Part shown: piece after piece, positions 45,981 through 59,169 of the stretch
Numbering within the stretch: the stretch's first letter is position 1
How the letters are laid out: every line of letters starts with the position of its first letter
Source of the DNA: Astrocystis sublimbata
Taxonomy: Eukaryota > Ascomycota > Sordariomycetes > Xylariales > Xylariaceae
Reading direction: 5' to 3'
Assembly (NCBI GenBank): GCA_022453515.1
Contig: JAJNNY010000040.1
Location: forward strand, 62,001 to 126,000
DNA: 64,000 bases
Program-made: the position numbers and the translations under genes
The notes under the pieces: generated by a model
What the model was told of the DNA's origin: nothing
Database searches by the model: none
What the model saw: the letters and a program-made list of their open reading frames with translations, nothing else

Positions 45981-46247
45981 CTATATGGATACTTCAAGTA
46001 AATGGGGAATTTCATATATACGGCATATAGGTACTTATTGTTCTAGATAATATAAGTTCACATGTGTTTATAAACTTTGAAAGGTACGAGGCTAGTACTT
46101 TATTCTACAGCATATGAACTAGAGGACCTGTTTCTCCTGCATGCCAACAACCAACATTAAGAACGGTAACAGATAAGAAAAACACAGGAGAGCAATCTTC
46201 CGACATTGTGTCATTATGCCACTCACCTTGACGATTTACGATTTACG
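45883..46247. other. Intergenic between the ankyrin relic and the P450
   Basis: The first 100 nt hold ankyrin-like remnants in shifted frames; the remainder is AT-rich promoter sequence of the P450 gene. Confidence 0.45.
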
Positions 46248-48448
46248 ATGGACGTTTTCGGTTGCTGTCATCGTCTCTTTCTTTTCGGGAGATGCGTTGC
46301 CCTAGTGTTGTCGCTCTGGCTTCTCCAGCTCTTGTATCGTGGGATCACGGTTAGGTTGAAGTTCCGCGCAATGCAGAAGCAGGGAATGGTGAGTCTAACG
46401 ATCTCTTTTCATTTTCTGCTATTGCTGCTGTTCAGACTTGGTCATGCTCATACATGAATAGCCAGTGCCTGAACCTCACTCGATGCTCCTCGGACATCTG
46501 CAATTTTTCAAACAGCTAAAAAATGGGCTGCCTAAAGATGCTCACAGCAGCTATGCACAGAGGCACCTAGCGTTACATTGGCAGAAATATTTTCCCGGTG
46601 CCACTCAATGTCCTCCCATTGTCTACATAGATCTATGGCCCTTCCTCCAACAGCCACTCATCATGGCGATCAGCCCTGAGGCTTGTTTCCAGCTCACCCA
46701 AGAGAACCCCCAGCCGAGAGACTCGACATTTCGATGGGCCATGTTTCCTGTCACTGGGGGCAAGGACATGATATCGATGAACACAGCGGACCATCGCCTG
46801 TGGCGTTCTCGGCTGAATCCAGGCTTTGCTTCGCGAAACTTGATGTTGGGACTGCCCATCCTCCTTGAAGAGGTCGGTATCTTTGCTCGCCAACTGAAAG
46901 ATCAGGCAGGAGTGAATAAGGGGTGGGGGGACAAATTTACACTATACGAAAGGACCGTTAGCTTGACCTTCGACATTATTATGCGGACTGCACTGTGAGT
47001 GTTTGCGGTTTTACAACTTCGTGGCCTTCGCATTCGTTTCAGTACACGCTTTTGATCGATATGAGCACTCCATAGCATTCATGTTTGCTTGGGAGATTCA
47101 TGTGCGATCGTCATTTTAAATTCATACCCCTTAAACCCCATCTCCCAATTATTCGAAGTCCATCCTAAAAAAACAGAATAACGCGGGCTGACTAGATCAC
47201 TACTTAGAAATCTTCGTAGCCATGAGCAAACAGAGGGACCTGGACCAATACTGAAAGCGATGCGCCAGCTATTGACCCACGTCAAGGCTCCAAACCTATG
47301 GACTAAGCTGGAGCGCTTCGGACCTGACTATAGGCGGGATGTCGCTATGCAAAACAACATTATTCGTGAGCAGTTGTTACCTCAAATCAATGCTCAGCTC
47401 GCTCACACAGATCCCTATGAGAACTCTCAGAAGCATTCCAGAACTGTCATCTCTTTAGCCCTCAGTGAGGTTCGCAAGGATAGCGAGACCAACAGCCAGC
47501 AGGGGGAGCATATAAGGCCAAACCCGGATTTCATCGACATCGTTGAGTCTCAGCTCCGACTCTTCATATCAGCAGGTCATGACACGACTGCACAAGCTAT
47601 GTACGTATAACATCAACTACTTGATGTGATGCCCCTTTTCAACCTCTGACGCTAACTGCTCTCTTCGGTCGCCAGATGTTGGATATTCTACGAAATCAAC
47701 AAGAGCCCTGCCATATTGACCAAGCTCCGTGAAGAACACGATAGTGTTTTCGGCGCCAACCCAAGTTCCGCTATAGAGATTCTTACGGAAAAGCCTCACA
47801 CCCTCAATGCTTTGCCTTACACAACCGCAATCATTAAGGAGACACTTCGTCTACACCCTTTAGGATCAACTTTTCGCCGAGGCAGTTCTTCATTCCAATT
47901 CGTACACGAAGGCATTCGGTACCCGACTGAAGGCGCCCTGATCCAGACAAATCCGACAGTGTTGCAGCTTCGTGCGGACCTCTGGCCCAGAGCAACGGAG
48001 TTTCTCCCAGATCGGTTTCTCGCTGCGGCTCAGAGGGAAGACCATCCGTTTCATCCGGTTAAGAACGCATGGAGGGCGTTGTGAGTAGCTCTTTTCCTCC
48101 TTACTAATTACGTCATTGCTGTATCTCAGCTCACCTTGAACACTGATCTCTAACTCTGAGTCACAGTGAATTGGGACACACTCGATGCATCGGAGAGGAG
48201 CTTGCCATGATGGAGATGAAGCTGGCACTCATTCTGACTGTGCGGGAACTCGATTTCGACTTTGGTCCCTACGGTTCGAATAATGGAGAGTGAGTTGACC
48301 TTACGAGCTGACGATGAGCCAAATTGCTAACGTTGCACCGTCTAGAGCGACTTCTTTAGATGCTGTCGATGGTGAACATATATACCGTGTGGGAGACGGT
48401 GTTGGATACGTCAAGGACTACCTTCCGACGAGAGTCCGGTTGAGATAA
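46248..48448 (+). CDS. Cytochrome P450 monooxygenase
   Basis: Six exons: 46248-46388, 46462-46994, 47208-47600, 47676-48080, 48167-48289 and 48346-48448. All phases agree, giving 565 residues. An N-terminal membrane anchor (VALVLSLWLLQLLY) is followed by a proline-rich hinge (PVPEPHS). The I-helix oxygen-binding motif is FISAGHDTTAQ, the ExxR of the K-helix is KETLRLHP, and the heme loop is FELGHTRCIGEELA (Phe, Gly and the axial Cys present; the usual second Gly of FxxGxRxC is replaced and His stands before Thr-Arg). The product is expected on the ER membrane and needs an NADPH-P450 reductase partner. Substrate unknown; it may relate to secondary metabolism or detoxification. Intron 2 (213 nt) is long for this locus. 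Confidence 0.9.
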
Positions 48449-48853
48449 GCGATAATGCAACTGCAGGCGGGATTGGCCAAGAAGAAAACGAGGGCAGGGA
48501 TCACGAGGCCAACAATCAACCTGAATAGTAACTCCTCACCTTCAGGAGTGATTTCATCTTGAAGTGAGTCTCGAAAAGAGGACTGAATACTAGCGGGAGC
48601 AGGGAAGCGCAACACAGGTTGTCTAGGCCCCTAACTTGAGCTGCTGTTTCAATGGGCAGGTGATTCCTGATAAATTCAAACGCGAGATTGTAGTGAAGCA
48701 TGCGGCATATGAGCGAGCGTATTATTCCCTTGACTGATTAATTATATCTTCTGTATGAGAGAGGTGAGAAGAACCCTCTTATAATATACATGATGATCCC
48801 GTGGCAGTGTAATTGACACCGAAAAAGCAACGCCTGTCAGTCTCATAAATGAA
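48449..48853. other. Intergenic between the P450 and the ankyrin fragment
   Basis: Minus-strand ORFs at 48418-48701, one with a hydrophobic stretch (LIVGLVIPALVFFLA), are not supported by start context or family resemblance. Confidence 0.4.
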
Positions 48854-49141
48854 CTAACGGCCTTTGAACATTTCCACAATCTCATGAAATCTATTCTCTT
48901 CTGCCAATTCTAGCGCTGTTTTGCCCGCGTGATCCTGGATTCGAACGTTGGCTTGGGTGGTTTCGAGGATCTTCTTGGCAATCTCCGCCTGCCGTAGGAC
49001 GGCCACCCAATGAAGTGCTGTTCGTCCCTGGCTGTCCACCGAGTCAATATCAATTCGACCCGTGTCTAGTAACTGTGAAGCGATTTCGACACTGTGTCGT
49101 TTAATTGCAACTCCAAGTGGTGCTCGTCCATTTCGGTCCGC
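48854..49141 (-). pseudogene. 3' fragment of an ankyrin-repeat gene
   Basis: The minus-strand frame reads ADRNGRAPLGVAIKRHSVEI, then DSQGRTALHWVAVLRQAEIA and HAGKTALELAEENRFHEIVE, three recognisable ankyrin repeats ending in a stop. An acceptor-like CTAGCAG stands immediately upstream, so the fragment looks like a last exon, but no upstream exon is seen before the HET gene. Probably a relic; whether it derives from the same ancestor as the + strand ankyrin relic at 44.8 kb is unknown. Confidence 0.6.
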
Positions 49142-49420
49142 CTGCTAGCCCCTCGGCAAACTCTGGCGGCAGCGGCCCGTCCATTCATGCCACGATATTC
49201 TGCTTTAGCTGCTGCTTATTGTGACAATTACTTGTACCCCGTCGCCTTCGTCCCCGACTAAAAGCGAATGATGTTCTAGCTATCGCGACGCGGATCCAGC
49301 AATCGCAATATCATGAGCTTCGCATAACATCCCTATTCGGCCTAACGGCGCTGTAGAGAGAGATTATATCGTCACATGAGGTTTTCTAAGAAAGGCGCCG
49401 ATATCATTCCCATTCTTATT

Positions 49421-50614
49421 TCACATAACAACACAACCAAACATACTCAACCAACGAGTCCACCTTTCCCGCCTCTCCCGCCTCTCAACCACAACCGCGT
49501 AGTGCGCCGCCAAGCTCCGCACAAGAGCCGTACGCACAGCCTGACCAGGGAAGTAATCGAAGCATTCCGCCTCCGCCAAGAGCCTCGCCCGTCGTTCCTT
49601 TGATTCGACGCCCAGGCCCTGGAACAACTTATCAGAATCAATCGTGATGGGAACGGCACACATCTGCCTAAGATGTGCCAGCGTAATAACGAGGACACGG
49701 TCAACAGACAAAGAGTAATCAGGGAAGAACCGCTCCAGATTCCTACGCTCTACGACTTCCACCAGGCCCAACAGGGCGAACACGCGATCGCGCGGGTCCT
49801 TGCATTGCGAGTGGCGGTGGTGCTCGATGAGTTCCTCGAGAGGACGCTGCTGTCGGGCGATATCCATGTCATTTGGCGGCCGCGCAAGGAGGAGAGCGAG
49901 ACCACGTTTCCCTGAATCGATCATCTCGGGGACACGACTATCTTGTAAGATGGAAGGCAAATCGATGCCCGTGCCATACCTTAAGTAATCTCGGAAGTAT
50001 GCCCACGGCGCTACGTGTTCGCCGTAATGGACCTGGAGGCTTTGCGCCAGCAGGCATTCCTGGATGACCCAGTAGCGAGACCAATACGGGTGGTCGATCA
50101 AAGCCTCGATGTGGTCCATCCATTGGAAGTTCGAAGTCCTGCGAATGAACCGCCTGGCCGGGACATAGACGCGATGTTGAGGAAGCCAAACATCGGGCGC
50201 TTCGACGCGCGGCGCCGACCCAAGCCAAATGGATACATAGGACGCATTCCTGTAGATCTCGTCCATGACTCGCACCTGGGCGTTTTTCTCCGAGGTGTTC
50301 GTCTGGTCGATGCAAACCGCATCTACCCACAGATATCTCGACGAGGTTCTGGAAGTCAGCGCTGATAGGCCAAGATGATAGAGGCAAGACCAAAGGTTGC
50401 CACGGACACGGAAATCTTGCTTGTCGAGCTGGATTGTCTCTGTTTCGTCTTCGTCTCCCCACGTATATGAGATGGCGCAATATTGCGGTGCTCTGCTTCG
50501 ATCGACAGTCAAGATCTCAAATGATATCACGCTTGAGTCGGCTGTGTTATGGATGGTCACGGGCCGAAGTAAGCGGAGCTGCCTTGGCCCTAGAGGTTCG
50601 TATTCAAATGCCAT
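49421..50614 (-). CDS. HET-domain (heterokaryon incompatibility type) protein
   Basis: A single exon, 397 residues, starting MAFEYEPLGPRQLRLLRP. The HET domain is well preserved at about residues 45-205: YCAISYTWGD, then RYLWVDAVCIDQTNTSEKNA and VRVMDEIYRNASYVSIWLG, and later YWVIQECLLAQ. The C-terminal half has the usual CKDPRDRVFALLGL segment. No NACHT, ankyrin or WD repeats are attached. HET-domain proteins are found in large numbers in filamentous ascomycetes, and some trigger cell death after fusion of genetically different hyphae. The neighbouring ankyrin fragments are not in frame with it. Whether this gene takes part in incompatibility cannot be told from sequence. Confidence 0.9.
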   Translation of the reverse strand: MAFEYEPLGPRQLRLLRPVTIHNTADSSVISFEILTVDRSRAPQYCAISYTWGDEDETETIQLDKQDFRVRGNLWSCLYHLGLSALTSRTSSRYLWVDAVCIDQTNTSEKNAQVRVMDEIYRNASYVSIWLGSAPRVEAPDVWLPQHRVYVPARRFIRRTSNFQWMDHIEALIDHPYWSRYWVIQECLLAQSLQVHYGEHVAPWAYFRDYLRYGTGIDLPSILQDSRVPEMIDSGKRGLALLLARPPNDMDIARQQRPLEELIEHHRHSQCKDPRDRVFALLGLVEVVERRNLERFFPDYSLSVDRVLVITLAHLRQMCAVPITIDSDKLFQGLGVESKERRARLLAEAECFDYFPGQAVRTALVRSLAAHYAVVVERRERRERWTRWLSMFGCVVM

Positions 50615-51065
50615 GTAGGGCTGTTTGACATAATTAAGTTCTAATAAGTAGCAATGGGTTTAGGGAAAGAAAGTGTAGTGAGAGAATTCAGTCCTCTGTC
50701 GATGCAAGTGAGAGCGTCCTAGAATTTGGGGGCGGATTGCCGCAACGACCGATGAGCTGCAGCTCGATGTCCAATTGGGACACTCGCTCGAGTCGGTCCG
50801 CAGCCAGGCCCATATATGCATAGCAGGCTGCATTGAAATTCAAAAAGTCCTGTCAGCTTATATTCGCAAGAGGATATTTACTTGCTTGAATTTTGCTATC
50901 AGCTACGAATACTATGTGAGTGTCTCGAGTTAGTGCTTCAGATATCACAAGCCATGATGATTACTTATCTGAGCAAAGGAAATGACTGATGCCTTCTCTT
51001 GCTGAGCGAACAGAACTATTGAAAGAAAAAGTTCGTTAGACTCACTCCGCTCCTATATACCATGT
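50615..51065. other. Intergenic: HET gene promoter and DUF3176 3' flank
   Basis: No gene or notable motif recognised. Confidence 0.5.
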
Positions 51066-53386
51066 TCATGAAAAATGTACTCTATCCTCTCCGTCCCGCT
51101 TGAGCTGTACCGAAATTGCCCCCGCAAAGTTGTTGATATCATTTTTTGTCATGCCATAGTAGTTTGCATCGTATCGCGACTCATCCAGAGACAAGAACAG
51201 CAACGCCAAGGGCGATGACTTCCAAGGTCGAGCAGAAGATGGCGCCCGGGCATCTCGGACAAGAATGGCGACGAGAAAGAGAGTGGCAAGTCCAACCAGT
51301 GCGGCTGGATAGGAGAGCCACGCCCAGTTGATTGAGACACAGGTACTGTTCATGATGACCTGACCCTTTTCGTATTCCTCGCTTCCTCTAGCTCCCCGGT
51401 TGCGTATAGAAGTCGTCATGACATCCGTCAACTTTTGGAAGAATCCGTCAATCAGTGCGATGTCAGATGTGCCATTCATCCACAGGTTCCGCGACACCAG
51501 CGTGCCTGCGGCAACGGTCTGTCCAAGCCTCATTTCCAAATCGTCCAACTGGTACGAGAGCTCGTCCATGATGGATGTTCTTGCTCCTTTCCCGAACGAC
51601 CATACGCAGTCTTCGGGGTACCAAGCTGTATCCCTTGGGTCAGCAGTCACGCTGCCGTCCGGAGCCGCATCAACGTTAGACTTTGAGACTTTGATCAGCC
51701 CTGGACCTTCGTTCTCCTTCGGTTCGCAAATTTCGTATTGGCCATTGCGTAGCGTTCGGCTGGTGACAAGGCGCACAAACGAAGCCTTTGAGTCGGTGTT
51801 CTGGTCGTCTTGGATATTTTGATTCCAGCCCATTGTAGCAGAGGAGAGTTGCTCTTCATGCAGGGTCCCGCCAACCACTGAGGCACTATATGTACGAACA
51901 CAAGGCGTGACGGTGCAATGAAAAGCTGATATGCGGAAAGGTTGATCGAGATCTTTTGGCGTGCTCATCATTCGAAAGTCTAGGAGGCCTGAACCAGATG
52001 GAATGGCGACGCCCGTTGTGAAGATTTTTCCCTGGTTGAGATACAGTGAAGGAATGCCTCTACTATAATAGTCCATACTCGGTGAGCCTGGGAGGGTCCA
52101 GTTCTGACCGTAGCCCGTATCCATAGTAATGTTTCGGACCTGACTTGACAAATTCTCGCACGAATGGCAAGCACCTACTGTCATGAAGTTCGGGAACGTA
52201 CAATTTCCGGATTGGCATTCTGTTGAAATCAGCGAGGGTATGTGTGGTGGCGGGTTGACCATCCCAGTGTTCATGGCAACAGCCATGGCAGCATCGATGA
52301 GGCTGTCGGCAGCAGACAAATGGCCAGCTGTTCTGTTATAGTTGTTTGTGCGCGCAATCGTAGATTGGACGTCCGGGCTTATTTGCTGGCAATCAACATA
52401 CGCAATGATCTGTTGCAAGAACGGGTCGACTGCCACTGTAAGGACTATAACAAGAGCAGCAAATTTGGCGAGGTAACCTGCCATATTTCTAAGTCGGGTA
52501 GTTCGTCAGCATCTAAGCAGGTATTTAAAAGGTCGGCAGGAATACATACGCCTTCTGCAAACGATACCGAGCCCCCAGTGCTGCCCGGGGATGGGGCCAA
52601 GCACCATGCGAGGTCGCGGGGGCCTTTGAATGTGCTGTGAAGAGGAATAAGAACGACCCCCATACGCCCCGACTAGCCGTATCAAAATCGTCGATATCAA
52701 TGAGCCTTCTGGGTTTGTCCTCAAACCATTGCCATTTCAGTTGACTGATACCTGCTCTCATGACGGATATATCAATAAACGGAACGCCCTAGGAGGCACA
52801 GTGTCATAACGAAAGCGCAGATCTTACCTTCTGATAGGGGAACGCTCAGTCCAGCTTTCATGAGCACACTAAATATAGCCATCAGGGCGTTGATGGTTAT
52901 GCCTAGAGGCCATTGTGGCCGCGGTCTCCCCTGGTTACTTCGAAGCAGGGCCACGATAGCCAGCAGCGCAAGGATGGCAAGGATACAGCAGACTGTCTCG
53001 GCCACCCAGCCGTGATTCCAAGTACGTCGCACCCTCCTGAGGAAGCCCTGTCGGCCATCGCGATCATCACTTACGCGGTCGCTGGCCGAATCCAGCTCCT
53101 CCTTTGGCGAGTAGGAGTGTTCGCTCCTATCTTGGGGGTCGTGAACGACGTCATCATGGAGCACCTCTTGGTAGTGATTCGGCCCAGCAGCTGTGACATC
53201 TTCTGTCAAGTTTTCATTAACCTCAAAGCATACATCATGATTTTGGTTATTCTGCCGTGATATATCAGTGTGTCCGTTGTCGAAGAGCGAGTCGACAGAC
53301 CATTGACTCCTTCTATCCCGGCCAGTCTGTTCGTCGTTCCCGGCTGTCGCCATTGTGAGCTGTGGTTGATATTCGGTACTGGTCAT
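51066..53386 (-). CDS. DUF3176-family integral membrane protein (copy 2)
   Basis: Exons on the minus strand: 53386-52828, 52751-52550 and 52488-51066; phases agree; 727 residues. A hydrophilic acidic N-terminus of about 120 residues precedes the first helix (AETVCCILAILALLAIVALL) and the family block SQLKWQWFEDKPRRLIDIDDFDTASRGVWG. A helix NMAGYLAKFAALVIVLTVAVDPF follows, then a large domain with CQSGNCTF and CHSCENLSS Cys pairs and N-glycosylation-type sites, and a final helix (AWLSYPAALVGLATLFLVAILV). Between the TASRGVWG block and the third helix the splice model leaves about 25 residues (APATSHGAWPHPRAALGARY) that copy 1 lacks; a different splice choice there is possible. Function of the family is unknown. 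Confidence 0.82.
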
Positions 53387-54494
53387 CAGATGATATTGCC
53401 GACAGTGAAATGAATGTTTAGAGCGAAGAGGTGCAAATATGCAAGAGAATCAGTCTCAATGTGTACTCACTTGGCGGGAAAGTGTCCGATTTATCCTCAA
53501 TGCAGCTGTAGTATCACAGCACCTCCCAAGGTGGTACAGCTCTTGCATAATAGGACTAATCACAGGCAGTCTTTTAGCAAAAGAATAACGAAAGTATTAG
53601 ATCGGTTGTTTCACGATAATTATAGCCCGTAGCAACATGCGAGCTGTTGATCAATTTGGGGTCTATGGGATGTTCTTCATATGATAGGTGGCGATCTGCC
53701 ACCTATCACAACGTTTACTATAGTCGTACAACTACCTAAATCTGTTCGTATTCTATATTGCCCCTGATCTGATTAACAAAGCTCATGTTGTGCAACACAT
53801 ACATAGCCCCTGTGCGTAAGCCTGGACTCCATCATCCAAATCGCCCCGATGCCAAGCATGGGGGTGCAGAATTACAACTCCGCTGCAGTTGCGGCACTAG
53901 TATCTCGATATAACTCAGGATCACGTAGGCTTACGGAACCCAGTAATCAACGTTTCTTTGTGGCCCGCCCCTATTTTGAGACGATGGGGCTGCTTCCCGA
54001 TGCGATGCGATGCGATACGGAAGTCCAACGGAATGAATGAAAACAATCGGGGAGAGCAGAAGTATGTAGGCTCCCTTGCGCGCAGTGCAATGTTTGGCCT
54101 CCAACTTAGATCAACCCTGTGTTCGACATGTCCTCGCGGTCCTTTACTAAGTCATGTCAGGCTAGCAAAATAACCCAGACCTCCCGCAACTGATACCATG
54201 AAATCGAAATGAGATACAATGAGATGTAACACGACACTAAAACTCAGAAATTCGTAAGATCAGACCCATCATCTCCCAAGCCATGCTTCCTTTCAATAAT
54301 CACCCACCCATCTATTATATAACTAGGATCTACTTACTTTCACAATCTTTACTTGCTTATTCTTACCTATGCACCTATATAGACATATAATCAAACATCA
54401 TAAAAGACCACAAGCAACACCAAGCGTGAGTCCGTATGCTCCTTCTATCAATCATAACATGGCACTAGTGGGCAGACAAACAAACACACTCAAA

Positions 54495-54515
54495 CATCAT
54501 CATCATCATCATCAT
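54495..54515. repeat. (CAT)7 microsatellite
   Basis: Seven uninterrupted CAT units, followed by imperfect CCT/CAT units, in the 3' flank of Prp43. Confidence 0.85.
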
Positions 54516-54557
54516 CCTCATCCTTGTCATTGTCTTGTCATTAATTAGTCTATCACA

Positions 54558-54573
54558 GCCTACCTAGGTAGGC
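54558..54573. repeat. 16-bp perfect palindrome GCCTACCTAGGTAGGC
   Basis: The longest member of the dispersed TACCTAGGTA set in this window. Confidence 0.8.
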
Positions 54574-54703
54574 AGTCTAGTCAATTCTATCACAGCAGCA
54601 GCAGTTCCATCTATCCCAGGTTCCGCGTCGCCACCACCGCCGCCGACGAAGAAGAGTAATAGCGCCGCGCATCCTCCAAGGCCCGTCCGGGGGGCGCCCA
54701 GTC

Positions 54704-57404
<2,701 letters not shown>

Positions 57405-59169
57405 GGTGGAAGATGTGATGCGATGCGGGCTTGGTCTTCCTTCGCGGAGTACGGGCGGCCTTCGATCGGGGGAATGGTGGTGGGTGAGGTCGGCGCGGGT
57501 TTGCGCTTCGTAGGAAGTAGGTCCAAGCAGGAGGCGCTAGGGATCCAACAGGAGGAGGGAAGGACCAGCAAGGTGTTCCGATTCACAAGGCGGAGCAATT
57601 GGGAACAGAGAAAGCCCAGTCGCAACCAAACCTTACACAAAAGTACGAAAGATGAGAGAGTCTGCGAGCTGCGCCTGTGATTTTTTTGGAAGTGCCAGAG
57701 GTCTAGAAGCCCCACTACGGTCTCGACAGCACCTACCCCGGAGACTTTAGCAGATGCAAGAGGTGACCACCAATGACAGGCCCCGATAACGCGGCGATAA
57801 GAGACCAAGAGCGCTAAAATTTATGCCTGCAGCAGCGGCAATAGAGGGGCGGGTGTAGAAACAGATTACCTAACTGTGACTGCTACATGGTCAACAGCAT
57901 AACCGTCACGCTACACATTACCATGTTATATCACAAAACCTATGTGTATCCCCATGGGTGCTATGGTGCCTTACTGACATTAAAAGCAAGCAGGTTTGCA
58001 ACTTATCGGGGAAAGTCAAGGATGCTATTTCGATTTGCATACAACTAATCAGAACACACAATAATGCTTAAACAATCAACAATCATTAGTTATGGTACAT
58101 ACTTACTATGGGTAGTGTACCTACAGTATCCCTTCCTCTTATCTTGTGTCTTGCGAAATTCTTAAATGTCACAAAGGTCAAATAGCACCCAAACCTTACC
58201 TGAGAAACCTACCAAGTAAGCAAACCACAACAACCACAACTGCCAGACACAAACAAACACAAAGCAAACCCAGAACATCAATTGAATGCTTTTATTTAAT
58301 CTTAAGAAATCCCAGGTTCGCAACGCAACAAACACAACACAATACACCACGTTGTCAGAACCTGAATTTAACCTTAACTTAAACATAGCCATAACCATAA
58401 CCACATCCATACCACCATCCTCAACTCCGAGAAATGTCAGATTATGGGCACCAACTAATGGAGAGCACTGCATTATATAATATACACGAATCGCTCTAAC
58501 ACCAACTAGGCACATATGCAGGTAGTAGCAGGTAAAATTACCTCATCAGCTGCCTACTTAGTAAATCTCAGCTGAACCGAACCCACCCAGAATAGCATAG
58601 CATAGCATAACACAATCCGAAAGCCTGCGTGAAACGTCCGTCCGTATCCCTAAGGGTATCCCTATCCCTATCCCATCATTGAATCTGATCCAGCCCAAGT
58701 TTCCCCAAACAAGCAGCCAACCATGCATGCACGCATGATAACAAGTTTTCAACTTTCTTCTTCAACGTGTCGTATAATTTATTGGTACATAAGCTCGCCG
58801 CCATGCCGTCATCCCATGCTTCGTGCAATGGTGCTGCAACGCCGAACGCCCAACGCCTAAAGTCTAGTCCGAAAGTAACATGCTCTTCATCGTCGTGAGA
58901 ACTTGCTTATTTTTCATCCATACAAATACACCATGCAAATCCGTCTAGCTCCGTTTACTCCCTTTTCATATCGTCGCGTCAACCGAAAGTCTCGCTGGCT
59001 ATCTGCGCATTTCGGATGATGCTCTCCACCAGCTCCATCGATCCATCCAACACCTCGGGCAGGTCAGGCGTTCCGCCCGCTTGGTTCGACGTGGCCACGC
59101 TTGGAGCTGGTGTATATGCTACACCGGCGGGCTGCTGCCCTACGTCGGTGGCGCCAGATGGTCGACCGG
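57405..59169. other. Intergenic: prp43 promoter and 3' flank of the demethylase gene
   Basis: Contains tandem agcat units (about 58596-58610) and a short atccct-rich stretch (about 58645-58675) that is not a telomere array. No gene recognised. Confidence 0.5.

Larger units (their letters stand above)
53387..54703. other. Intergenic: DUF3176 promoter and Prp43 3' flank
   Basis: Contains a CAT microsatellite (54495-54515) and a 16-bp palindrome (54558-54573). No gene recognised. Confidence 0.5.

Noticed and set aside
48418..48701. Minus-strand ORFs with one hydrophobic segment
   Set aside because: Overlap the P450 3' end and have no family resemblance or splice logic.
58640..58675. Telomere-like stretch (ccctaaggg, then atccct units)
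   Set aside because: Only a few imperfect units, and the repeat is not the fungal TTAGGG array.
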